From Turbatrix aceti (lineage: Eukaryota; Nematoda; Chromadorea; Rhabditida; Panagrolaimidae): a stretch of 64,000 nt of DNA. Of this stretch, positions 1-9,800 are shown one piece after another. The stretch is taken from positions 5,050,739 to 5,114,738 of the forward strand of contig OZ017767.1 in the NCBI GenBank assembly GCA_963969345.1, given 5' to 3'. The notes under the pieces were generated by a model, which was not told the origin of the DNA, ran no database searches, and saw nothing but the letters and a program-made list of their open reading frames with translations. A program made the translations under genes and the position numbers. Position 1 is the stretch's first letter, and each line of letters begins with the position of its first letter.

Positions 1-11
1 TGTTTTTTCAG

Positions 12-229
12 ACGCAAGGTCACTAGATCAACATTCGCTTGATCTATATCACCATATTCATCAATCAACCACTCAATCATCCACCGTCATCCGGAGCGAC
101 TTTGTCGCTCCAACTTGCGGGCCCAGTCATCCCGGACTGCCCCCGCCGATGCGCCAGCGTCTTCACTCCATCAACAGCAAGCATTAAAACTTGCAGCGCA
201 TCTCGCAATCGAAGTGCCATCCAAAATGG
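12..229 (+). other. Exon-like structured block 1 (left arm)
   Basis: Bounded by an acceptor-like TTTTTTCAG (ending at 11) and a donor-like GTAAGT (from 230). The block forms several hairpins: GGAGCGAC/GTCGCTCC with a TTT loop (about 95-113), GCGGG/CCCGC enclosing CAGTC/GACTG (about 118-149), and GATGCG/CGCATC enclosing GCAAG/CTTGC (about 150-212). A short open frame crosses it, but nothing suggests a protein. Best read as a structured non-coding exon or a structured repeat. The mirror copy is at 24132-24349. Confidence 0.5.
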
Positions 230-286
230 GTAAGTAAAAAATTGGTGTCAGTGTCCAGAGCTTCTAATCAGAAATTTTACTTTCAG

Positions 287-925
287 ATGTAAGTCGCTTC
301 TCCCTTCCACGTCTGGTTTGGGATACTTCATCAACTCAACAAATCGTCGCAAAACCCACCGCAGCCAGCGCCGATGATCTTCAGATCATACAGGGGCAAC
401 CGAGTGTCCCACAAATGGCACATCGGCCGGCGCTGGCTGTCCGTTTATGGTGGCAATTTCCCCTTGTACCCCCTATTTGTATTATTTTCCTTTGTGTCTG
501 CTAACAATCAGGCACTCCCGGCGTCGCGCGCTTTCCTGGGCACCATTAAGAGCACCTAGCATTACCTCCCTCCTGAGCATGACCCAAACACACCCGATAC
601 GAGCTGAGTCCCCAAAAATATGAGAGGAGAGGAAAAACGTGGAAACACGATTAGATTGATATCGGTGATATCCGCCAACCTACGCCTCCGTCGACCATTG
701 GCAATCCTGCCTCCGGAGCAGCAGTAGTGGCGTCTCGGTGGTTGCAACCTTCTCTGCAGCCACCGAGAATCTATGGGCCTAGCCAGCCCAACAAACTACG
801 AACGAGGTGATGGCGCCAGAAGAATAAGTCCATCACCTCACGTAGACGATTCCGGCGGCACCTTCTGGGCGACGAGCAGCCATCAATCGCTCCAAAGTCG
901 CCAGCAGCACCGCAGAAGGCTTACA
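287..925 (+). other. Exon-like structured block A
   Basis: Runs from an acceptor-like TTTCAG (284-286) to a donor-like GTAGGT (926). It contains a long stem AGCCAGCGCC/GGCGCTGGCT (about 363-452) closing TGATCT/AGATCA. It then has three stems shared with blocks B and C: CTCGGTGG (734-741)/CCACCGAG (760-767); GAGGTGATGG (804-813)/CCATCACCTC (830-839) with outer CTACG (796-800)/CGTAG (841-845); and CCTTCTG (861-867)/CAGAAGG (913-919) enclosing GGCGAC (868-873)/GTCGCC (897-902). Relative to B and C, paired positions change together, which supports a conserved fold. No convincing protein. Mirror copy on - at 23436-24074. Confidence 0.6.
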
Positions 926-1101
926 GGTAGGTAAAATATTTTTTATTTCTTTTACAAAAATTTGTATTTGAATTTGTAGTAAAAACATCAGTTTTCATTG
1001 CTAAATTTATTAAAAATATTTTTTCTACGAATATCATTTTTTTATAAATTTTATTCACCTGTTTCATTCCATCCACAAACTAATCATTGCTATTTTTCCA
1101 G

Positions 1102-1343
1102 GAAACGAATCATACTTCCTTGCCGACCGATGAAAAGACCCCGGCGGCAATCCATGCTGCTATTCGAGCAGCCGCTCGAATAGCACACCGTCGGGGCAAT
1201 GGCGTCTTGGTGGCTTCAACACTGCCACCAAGAATCCATGGGCCTCGCCAGCCCGAGAAACTACAAACGAGGCGATGGCACAATGATCTGAATAAGCCCA
1301 TCGCCTCATGTAGAACACGCGGTGACCAGTAAAGCGCACTAAG
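1102..1343 (+). other. Exon-like structured block B, first half
   Basis: Acceptor-like TTTTTCCAG ends at 1101; donor-like GTAATT follows 1343. Contains CCCCGGCGG (1139-1147)/CCGTCGGGG (1188-1196) closing an 11-bp perfect stem GCTATTCGAGC (1159-1169)/GCTCGAATAGC (1174-1184) with an AGCC loop. Then CTTGGTGGC (1206-1214)/GCCACCAAG (1224-1232), GGGC/GCCC, and GAGGCGATGG (1269-1278)/CCATCGCCTC (1298-1307) with outer CTACA (1261-1265)/TGTAG (1309-1313). The stems correspond one-to-one with block A but with coordinated base-pair changes. Confidence 0.6.
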
Positions 1344-1521
1344 GTAATTTTTTTAAACTTTTTATAAGTGCCAAAATCGAGTTTTCATAAAAACAAAATT
1401 TTTCAAATGGAAAATTTTCCTTTTTTTATGTTTTTAAAAAGTCTTAATTTTCTCAACTATTTCTCAAATCGTAAAAAAAACCGAAAACGAAAAAAATGCT
1501 GACTTTTTTAATTTTTTGTAG

Positions 1522-1649
1522 GTGCCTGATGACCAAGTCATCCAACGCCCCCGTAGGCGACGATTCCGGCGGCCCCTTCTAGGCGACGAGCAGGCACTTT
1601 TGCCATCAATTGCTCTCAAGTCGCCCATAACACCTTAGAAGGCTTACAG
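1522..1649 (+). other. Exon-like structured block B, second half
   Basis: Acceptor-like TTTTTTGTAG ends at 1521 and donor-like GTTGGT follows 1649. Homologous to the end of block A (about 846-925), from which it is separated here by an intron-like spacer that block A lacks. Stems: GATGAC/GTCATC (about 1529-1543), CCTTCTA (1575-1581)/TAGAAGG (1636-1642) and GGCGAC (1582-1587)/GTCGCC (1620-1625). The closing pair is A-T where block A has G-C. Joining the two halves of block B brings GCAC and GTGC together across the junction. Confidence 0.55.
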
Positions 1650-1701
1650 GTTGGTCAATTTTTTTATTTCCACACAAACTGACCCCTCTTATTTATTGCA
1701 G

Positions 1702-1972
1702 GCTACAAAATGTCCCTGTTCAAGCGCCGGCCGATGAAAAGACCCCGGCGGCTATCAGCTTCGAGCGGAATTAAAGTGCAGTACGCTATGCTGCCGCTCG
1801 AACGATAGCCACCTATGCCGGGGCAACAATGGCGTCTTGGTGGCTTCAACATTGTCCAGCCACCAAGAAAGTATTTATGGGCCTCGCCAGCCCGACCGAC
1901 TACAAACGAGGCGATGGTAGAATAAGCCCATCGCCTCGTGTGAAATTCAGGATGACCAGTAAATGCACTCAG
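1702..1972 (+). other. Exon-like structured block C
   Basis: Acceptor-like TTATTGCAG ends at 1701; donor-like GTAATT follows 1972. Third copy of the A/B family. GCTATC/GATAGC encloses TTCGAGCGG/CCGCTCGAA (about 1751-1808), a longer-looped version of block B's 11-bp stem. CTTGGTGGC/GCCACCAAG (about 1836-1867) and GAGGCGATGG (1908-1917)/CCATCGCCTC (1928-1937) follow. The outer CTACA stem is only partly kept (TGT/ACA). A further acceptor-like TTTTTTTCAG ends at 2132. Confidence 0.55.
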
Positions 1973-2166
1973 GTAATTTTTTTTATCAGTTTAGTTAGCT
2001 TTGAGCCAAAATCGAGTTTTACCAGTTCGTAGATATCTTTTATTATTTTCAAAAAATGTCTACGAATTTGTGTTTGAATTCGGTTGTATTTATCATTCTG
2101 ATGGCAATCTAATCCCTGTTAATTTTTTTCAGGACACAAACGTACCTGCTGCCTCACTACAACGCT

Positions 2167-2325
2167 AAAAAAAAGTAAAAAAAAAAGTAAAAAAAAAAGT
2201 AAAAAAAAAGTTTAAATAAAAGTAAAAAAAAAGGAAAAAAAGAAAAAAAAAAGAAAAAAAAAAAAAAAAAAAAAAAAAAAAGAAAAAAAAAGAAAAAAAA
2301 AAAGAAAAAAAAAAAAAAAAGAAAA

Positions 2326-2358
<33 letters not shown>

Positions 2359-2360
2359 AG
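2167..2360 (+). repeat. A-rich tract with G and GT interruptions
   Basis: About 190 bases of almost pure A, starting as AAAAAAAAGT-type repeats and becoming long A runs broken by single Gs, then ending at GAGCC. The mirror T tract is at 22006-22195. A third, shorter tract with the same GGCTC-T(n) flank lies at about 24949-25077. A 3' tail left by a retrotransposed RNA is possible, but no target-site duplication was recognised. Confidence 0.8.
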
Positions 2361-2451
2361 CCGTATGGCCACCCCCTTGCTTCCTGAAATATGGACACCT
2401 GAATTCACGGCGTCCACATCACTGTTTTTTGACTACACGATTATCATCGTC

Positions 2452-2514
2452 AAGTGCTTCCAGTCCAGTCCTTCCGAACACTACTGGACTGGACTCCCAT
2501 TCAATCAAGCACTT
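2452..2514 (+). other. Long two-part hairpin
   Basis: AAGTGCTT (2452-2459) pairs with AAGCACTT (2507-2514), and inside it AGTCCAGTCC (2462-2471) pairs with GGACTGGACT (2486-2495): 18 paired bases with small internal loops. A further stem, CTGCATC/GATGCAG, follows at about 2530-2550. The mirror copy lies at 21849-21911. Confidence 0.7.
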
Positions 2515-3210
2515 TTTTCATGAACTTGATCTGCATCATCCACAGATGCAGTTCCTCTTCATGCGACAGCCTTCTTTCCAAACTTAAAGGTAGGTTTTTT
2601 GTAAAAACAAGTTCAAGATTTATTTTTTGTAAAAAAATGTTACTCAAAAACAAAACCTTTTTTCACGCGCTTTTTTGACTACGCCTACATGATCACATTC
2701 CGATCGTTTTTTGTTCACAAAACAAAACCACCAGAAATTTTATAACAATAGCACAAAATTATTTTGCTTTTTTCCATTTTTCAATTAAAATAAAAATTTG
2801 CAGATCTCAAAATACGGCTGCTTTTTTCCAAAGTTTCCCGAACAACCCGATACACTCGCCTCAAGTGAAGATCTTCAGTAATTCGCTTCCTTAAACTTCG
2901 CTCGACATTGACCACAAGTTTATCCAGCGTACGTACTACCGAAAAGCAAATCGGAACATTGCTCGCATCTACCCCAACGACACCTGTACTCGTTCCTGCA
3001 CCTCACGACCCACCAGCATCGCTCGGTACGACACTTGTACCGCTCAACCGATATCTCTCACTACCTGGCAAGCTGAAGTTCCCGGATAGTTGGTTTAAAC
3101 TTCACATTTTGTGTTTAAGAATGTTTTAAAAACCAGAAAACAAAAATTTTTTTCAAAGCTGCCTGCCAGCGTCCAAAACTATTTTTTAAAATTATTCTAT
3201 AAAATCACAA

Positions 3211-4632
3211 AAATCCGGAAAAATACCCGGTCTGGCGCAGCCAGTCTTTTGAGATACCTGTGCGACACCGCAGCGAGCCTACCACGGCGTTTACCTGTTC
3301 CTGGTCCTCAACTGAACCGACTGCAACAAAAAACATCAGCATTATCCGTTCAATAGGACGTACTCACCCCAGTCCCCGGCGACGACTCAGGCTACAGTCA
3401 GGATGGTTTTTATTATTTTTCACCTCATTTAATTTTTTTTCTATCGATTCACCTCGGCACACAGAAAACACGTGTGTACGAAATTACAATTTTCAAACAT
3501 TTTCAATTGCAACTACAAAAACACATTTTTTTGAAACAGATTTTTTCTCATCCTGGATTAAAATTATTTTTCACGTAACCACCAAATCCGGAAATGTCCG
3601 GTCTGGGATGACCAGTCTTTTGAGGTACCTAGGCGACACCACAGCGAGCCTACCGAACCGGCTACAACCATAAAACGTCTACAGTATCGGTTCACTTGTA
3701 TCCCAATCACAGTCCTCGACGACGACTCTATGCCACATGCTGCTATCAGGATGGTTTTTATATATTTTTCCACTCTCATCTGTTTTTACTTCTTTTTGGA
3801 TTTATTCACCTCGGCACACAAAAAACACGTGTACGAAAATTTTTTTATTCGAATTTTGAACGCACTTTTTATATTTTTTGTGTAACAACAAAATCCGGAA
3901 TTTTCCCGGTCTGGCATAGCCAGTCTTTTTAGGTTTTGTTAACAGATTTTTTTACTTGCATGATTTCAAACAAGACAGCGACAGCAACAAACCAGAACTC
4001 CTTGGGCACACACCGGCGCCACGGACCGATCAGGTCAGGCTGCTGCGACTACGGATGCCGTTGGCCCTATTTCCACTACCCGCTCACGTTTTCTTGCCCT
4101 GCAACTCAGTGTTGGTTGGTACACAAATTTACAAAAGATTTTTATAAAAACAACTTTTTTCATTTTATTTTTTAATTGCGACAAAAAAAAAATTTTTTTT
4201 TGGAACAGTTTTTCTCATCCTGAATTAAAATAATTTTTCATGTAACAAAAAAATCCGGAAAGTGCCCGGTCTGGCGTAGCCAGTCTTTTGAGGTACGATA
4301 ACTGCAGTTTCAACTGTGCCATTCCAATCGACAGTGACCTGCACGACAACAGCTAGATCAGAAAGCGGCTCACGATGCCGGCATGTTCCCGATGGTCTAC
4401 GTCCTACTTCTGCTCTTCCTAGACGCCTACTGCAACTTACTAATGGTTGGCAAACTTACAAAAGATTTTTTCTCAAAACTTTTTTTTCAAATTATTTCAA
4501 ACTTTTTTTGATTAAGACTAACACACAATTTTTTTCGAAAATATTTCTCTCTAAATTTGACTAAAATAATTTTTTCACGTAATCGCAAAAATCCGGAATT
4601 GTCCGGTCTGGAATGACCAGTCTTTTGAGGTA
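3211..4632 (+). repeat. Five-copy dispersed motif in the left arm
   Basis: Five copies of a motif of about 45 bases start at 3211, about 3584, 3891, 4251 and about 4589. The pattern is AAATCCGGA, a short spacer, CCGGTCTGG, five variable bases, then CCAGTCTTTTGAGGTA. The variable five bases (CGCAG, GATGA, CATAG, CGTAG, AATGA) form the loop of a CTGG/CCAG hairpin, and the two CCGG elements can pair. Upstream flanks are also related (TTTTTCTCATCCTG..., TTTTTCACGTAA...), so the full repeat is roughly 310-370 bp. The conserved T-rich spacers look intron-like. The mirror family lies at 19731-21152. Confidence 0.75.
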
Positions 4633-4871
4633 TTTTTGCTCACTGTCATCCACAAATCCTCGCTCCAACACCATCTACACACTCGAATAGCCCTTTCATG
4701 TCTCTCGACGGCTCACGACAACAATTCAGGAGCAAGCTGCCTATCAACACGTTGGCTGGCACCCACTGATGCCCAGCCGACGTATTTTTTCACCCTGGAT
4801 CAGCAGAGTCAACTACGAAACCGGCGTTCATCAAAAAAATGATTTTGTTTAAAATAAAAAAAATCCGGCTC

Positions 4872-5003
4872 TGCCACACGTGCAAAAAAAAAACCAGTGC
4901 ACGTGTGGCATCCGGGGGGTTGATTGGGTGGGCTAGGGGAAGGGGTGTGGGGGGCCCTCCGCCGAAGGAGGGCCCAACAGGGGTTCTCCGGTGATGGAGA
5001 ACC
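4872..5003 (+). other. Cluster of three strong hairpins
   Basis: TGCCACACGTGCA (4872-4884)/TGCACGTGTGGCA (4898-4910) is a 13-bp perfect stem. GGGCCCTCC (4952-4960)/GGAGGGCCC (4967-4975) has a GCCGAA loop. GGTTCTCC (4982-4989)/GGAGAACC (4996-5003) follows directly. None lies in a credible reading frame. Mirror copy at 19360-19491. Confidence 0.75.
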
Positions 5004-5027
5004 TCTCCCTGTTCCCGGTGATGGGGG

Positions 5028-5170
5028 CAGGGATTTTTTGGGGGAGGTGGGGAGAGGGGACGGGGGCGGGTACGGGGGAGGGGGTGCGGGCGGGGTTGGG
5101 TGCGCGGGGTGGGGTTGGGTGCGCGGGGTGGGGTTGGGTGCGCGGGGACGGGGGCGAGTAGGGCTGGGGG
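5028..5170 (+). repeat. G-rich minisatellite, potential G-quadruplex
   Basis: Strand-asymmetric G-rich DNA with many runs of three or more G. The core is about three tandem copies of a 21-base unit of type GGGGTTGGGTGCGCGGGGT at about 5092-5150. The C-rich complement is in the right arm at 19193-19335. Long overlapping frames here are by-products of the composition (Pro/Gly/Arg-rich in all frames), not genes. Confidence 0.8.
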
Positions 5171-5381
5171 CGCGGGCGAGACAGAAAAGCGGCGCCACCT
5201 GGCATCTGGGGTGCCCCATGTGCTCCAGATGTCGGGTGGGGTGCGCAAAGGAGCAGGGGAGCACTAAAAAGCCCCCCTGTTCCGTTTTTTTATGTTGAAA
5301 AAACGAGGAGGAAAACTAGGCGCGCCGATTTTTTTGAGGCATTTGTTGGGTTATCAGTCAGAAATAATGCATAACAACTGT

Positions 5382-5466
5382 GTTGCAATAGCGAAGTGGT
5401 TTCGTTCGGCTCGTTCACATTTTTTCCCAATATTAGGCTGCGGTTCAATTCCCCGCCCAGCCAACC
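5382..5466 (+). other. tRNA-like element with A and B boxes
   Basis: TAGCGAAGTGG (5389-5399) fits the Pol III A box, and GGTTCAATTCC (5442-5452) fits the B box, followed by a T7 run (about 5467-5473). The T-loop matches a real tRNA. However, the 5' acceptor strand (GTTGCAA) does not pair with the 3' one (CCCAGCC), the T stem has a mismatch, no anticodon arm folds, and an internal T6 would stop Pol III. It is probably a decayed tRNA or tRNA-derived SINE head. Mirror copy on - at 18897-18981. Confidence 0.4.
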
Positions 5467-5819
5467 TTTTTTTCAACTACGAACTTATCTTTTTCGGTGT
5501 TTTCCCCCCGAATTATGATGTTTTAGTTGTTGTTATTTGGTAAATTTATTGTTCTTTTAATATGTGTCCGCACAAACACTCCCGCAAGTTTTTGGCCTAC
5601 TCCATCGATAACTCAAACGAAATTGTTGATTTTAGGCAGTTGTCAAAATATTTCCCTATTATTCCCTTGATTTGATTGTTAACAAAAACTGGAACAATTT
5701 TAGTATATTTTTGAAAGTTTTTACTGTCCCTCGAAAATTGTCCTTTTTTTGGGTTCCCACTTTTTCAAATAAAAATACTCACATTTACTGTCGTTCTGCT
5801 GGGCTCGTCATCGTAATCA

Positions 5820-5908
5820 TCCTCCACCTCCACCACCTCTTCCACCTCCACCTCCACCTCCACCACCACCACCTCCACCACCAACACCACCTCCACAAAC
5901 CACCTCCT
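5820..5908 (+). repeat. CCACCT/CCACCA microsatellite
   Basis: Interrupted CCTCCA/CCACCA repeats over about 90 bases, followed by CCTCCTCCTCG. The G-rich mirror copy is at about 18455-18543. The apparent His/Pro-rich or Gly-rich frames are by-products of the repeat. Confidence 0.8.
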
Positions 5909-6860
5909 CCTCGCCATCGTCATCATATCGGTTGTGTTGAATCCCTGAAAATAAATTCACGAATATAAAAACTTTTTCAGGAAAAAAAACTCACAATTTA
6001 CCTAAAACGTAACCATTTACGTGTTCCAGCGCTGATATATCGGGCCAGGTGTGCTTTGAAAGTGCCTAAATTCCCCCATCCCTCCCCTCCCCCTTACACA
6101 AATAAAAATACCCCACAGCACAAAGTTAACAGTATCTCAACGTGTCAGACGTCTGGCAACAGAATCGCAGCCTAATTCATTAATTTATTTACTCTCGGTA
6201 CAAACATGCAATCAAACGTTAAACAAAATGACACAAAAAAAGAAATTAAAAAAAGGATGACAGAAATGGAAGAACAAGGAAGAAAAAACAAAAAGCAGGC
6301 CAAAAGTGCGATGCACGACACTGCAATACTGTACCCGCCAAAACTGGCAAAACAAGCGGTCGTTCAAAATCGCTGCAGGAATCAAGCAAAAAATCGTTCT
6401 TTCACTATTATTTGGCAGTGCAGTTACAGTTCGTTTGGTGTGTGCATCCGTTAAGTCAATGTTGCATTATTTCACCATCAGGCTTGACACCTTTTTGGCC
6501 CCTGCATAACAATCATTATTGCAATTTGCTACAATTTGTCATGCATTTGAGATTTTGAAAAATTCGGTGAATCAAATCGACGTGAAACTTCCAGTCAAAC
6601 TACTCATGTCCGGCATCTCCGATGGGAAACAGAACGGCGAATTGTTTTGAACAAATTTTGGAGAAATTTATGTTCAAAACAACCAAAAACTGTATCAATA
6701 GGGGTACTAATCATCTACTAATGGTAAAAAGTAAAAAATAGTGATGAATGCAACACCAAAACGTCCGAAAATCATGCTTTTTGTCGAAAAAATGACAAGT
6801 AAATTTTTTTTCGGCATTTCCGCCCGGTTTCAAAAATACTCAGGCCGGCCCGCGGTCGAT
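5909..6860. other. Arm segment between microsatellite and satellite
   Basis: About 950 bases of AT-rich DNA without a recognised gene. An 82-codon ATG frame (6206-6454) is lysine-rich at its start and resembles nothing I know; its exact mirror lies at 17909-18157 on the - strand. No structured blocks as dense as those nearer the arm's outer end were seen. Confidence 0.5.
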
Positions 6861-9800
6861 TAAATGAGCTAAAGTTTTGAAGTGAACTGGAGGCGACAAA
6901 TGGCGTCCGATCTGGATCCTGAAAATTGATTCCGACTCAACTTTTTACGCTTGTTCGAATGGGCCTACACTCGAGGCATAATAATGCATCCTACAATCTG
7001 TTTTTCCGGATCCAATATTTTACCGGCACAGGTATGCATAAAATCCAGGACGTGAAAATCGGCAAAATGTTTGCTGTCATCTTGTTCTGCATCAAAAAAG
7101 CTCTCGAAATCACCTACCCCGGGGTTCGTATCGAAATTTTGAAGGGTAAATAGTTCACTTGGAAAATTAAATCTTTTTTACGCGTGGCTAAATTAGCTAA
7201 AATTTTGAAGTGAACTGGAGGCGACAAATGGCGTCCGATCTGGATCCTGAAAATTGATTCCGACTCAACTTTTTACGCTTGTTCGAATGGGCCTACACTC
7301 GAGGCATAATAATGCATCCTACAATCTGTTTTTCCGGATCCAATATTTTACCGGCACAGGTATGCATAAAATCCAGGACGTGAAAATCGGCAAAATGTTT
7401 GCTGTCATCTTGTTCTGCATCAAAAAAGCTCTCGAAATCACCTACCCCGGGGTTCGTATCGAAATTTTGAAGGGTAAATAGTTCACTTGGAAAATTAAAT
7501 CTTTTTTACGCGTGGCTAAATTAGCTAAAATTTTGAAGTGAACTGGAGGCGACAAATGGCGTCCGATCTGGATCCTGAAAATTGATTCCGACTCAACTTT
7601 TTACGCTTGTTCGAATGGGCCTACACTCGAGGCATAATAATGCATCCTACAATCTGTTTTTCCGGATCCAATATTTTACCGGCACAGGTATGCATAAAAT
7701 CCAGGACGTGAAAATCGGCAAAATGTTTGCTGTCATCTTGTTCTGCATCAAAAAAGCTCTCGAAATCACCTACCCCGGGGTTCGTATCGAAATTTTGAAG
7801 GGTAAATAGTTCACTTGGAAAATTAATATCTTTTGTACGCGTGGCTAAATTAGCTAAAATTTTGAAGTGAACTGGAGGCGACAAATGGCGTCCGATCTGG
7901 ATCCTGAAAATTGATTCCGACTCAACTTTTTACGCTTGTTCGAATGGGCCTACACTCGAGGCATAATAATGCATCCTACAATCTGTTTTTCCGGATCCAA
8001 TATTTTACCGGCACAGGTATGCATAAAATCCAGGACGTGAAAATCGGCAAAATGTTTGCTGTCATCTTGTTCTGCATCAAAAAAGCTCTCGAAATCACCT
8101 ACCCCGGGGTTCGTATCGAAATTTTGAAGGGTAAATAGTTCACTTGGAAAATTAAATCTTTTTTACGCGTGGCTAAATTAGCTAAAATTTTGAAGTGAAC
8201 TGGAGGCGACAAATGGCGTCCGATCTGGATCCTGAAAATTGATTCCGACTCAACTTTTTACGCTTGTTCGAATGGGCCTACACTCGAGGCATAATAATGC
8301 ATCCTACAATCTGTTTTTCCGGATCCAATATTTTACCGGCACAGGTATGCATAAAATCCAGGACGTGAAAATCGGCAAAATGTTTGCTGTCATCTTGTTC
8401 TGCATCAAAAAAGCTCTCGAAATCACCTACCCCGGGGTTCGTATCGAAATTTTGAAGGGTAAATAGTTCACTTGGAAAATTAATACTTTTGTACGCGTGA
8501 CTAAATTAGCTAAAATTTTGAAGTGAACTGGAGGCGACAAATGGCGTCCGATCTGGATCCTGAAAATTGATTCCGACTCAACTTTTTACGCTTGTTCGAA
8601 TGGGCCTACACTCGAGGCATAATAATGCATCCTACAATCTGTTTTTCCGGATCCAATATTTTACCGGCACAGGTATGCATAAAATCCAGGACGTGAAAAT
8701 CGGCAAAATGTTTGCTGTCATCTTGTTCTGCATCAAAAAAGCTCTCGAAATCACCTACCCCGGGGTTCGTATCGAAATTTTGAAGGGTAAATAGTTCACT
8801 TGGAAAATTAAATCTTTTTTACGCGTGGCTAAATTAGCTAAAATTTTGAAGTGAACTGGAGGCGACAAATGGCGTCCGATCTGGATCCTGAAAATTGATT
8901 CCGACTCAACTTTTTACGCTTGTTCGAATGGGCCTACACTCGAGGCATAATAATGCATCCTACAATCTGTTTTTCCGGATCCAATATTTTACCGGCACAG
9001 GTATGCATAAAATCCAGGACGTGAAAATCGGCAAAATGTTTGCTGTCATCTTGTTCTGCATCAAAAAAGCTCTCGAAATCACCTACCCCGGGGTTCGTAT
9101 CGAAATTTTGAAGGGTAAATAGTTCACTTGGAAAATTAAATCTTTTTTACGCGTGGCTAAATTAGCTAAAATTTTGAAGTGAACTGGAGGCGACAAATGG
9201 CGTCCGATCTGGATCCTGAAAATTGATTCCGACTCAACTTTTTACGCTTGTTCGAATGGGCCTACACTCGAGGCATAATAATGCATCCTACAATCTGTTT
9301 TTCCGGATCCAATATTTTACCGGCACAGGTATGCATAAAATCCAGGACGTGAAAATCGGCAAAATGTTTGCTGTCATCTTGTTCTGCATCAAAAAAGCTC
9401 TCGAAATCACCTACCCCGGGGTTCGTATCGAAATTTTGAAGGGTAAATAGTTCACTTGGAAAATTAAATCTTTTTTACGCGTGGCTAAATTAGCTAAAAT
9501 TTTGAAGTGAACTGGAGGCGACAAATGGCGTCCGATCTGGATCCTGAAAATTGATTCCGACTCAACTTTTTACGCTTGTTCGAATGGGCCTACACTCGAG
9601 GCATAATAATGCATCCTACAATCTGTTTTTCCGGATCCAATATTTTACCGGCACAGGTATGCATAAAATCCAGGACGTGAAAATCGGCAAAATGTTTGCT
9701 GTCATCTTGTTCTGCATCAAAAAAGCTCTCGAAATCACCTACCCCGGGGTTCGTATCGAAATTTTGAAGGGTAAATAGTTCACTTGGAAAATTAAATCTT

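Larger units (their letters stand above)
1..7826. repeat. Left arm of a giant inverted repeat
   Basis: This segment is the reverse complement of 16537-24360. Outside the poly(A) tract position x pairs with 24361-x; inside it x pairs with 24363-x, so the right tract is about 2 bp shorter. I found no other difference in the places I compared, and the translated reading frames of the two arms are identical outside the tract. Base 1 still pairs with base 24360, so the arm continues beyond the window. The inner end of the match is position 7826, where satellite unit 3 carries a variant spacer not mirrored on the right. Near-perfect identity means very recent duplication, continuing gene conversion, or a fold-back assembly error. 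Confidence 0.95.

Noticed and set aside
2157..2417. Phe-rich frames on the - strand over the A-rich tract
   Set aside because: They are translations of a homopolymer tract.
4790..5298. Several overlapping Pro-, Arg- or Gly-rich frames of 90-152 codons in the G-rich block and their mirrors near 19.1-19.6 kb
   Set aside because: All frames and both strands are open at once because of the simple G/C-rich composition. There is no motif, no splice logic and no start preference.
6206..6454. 82-codon Lys-rich ATG frame in each arm
   Set aside because: No family resemblance, no splice partner and AT-rich composition. Identity between arms is not evidence of coding because the whole arm is identical.
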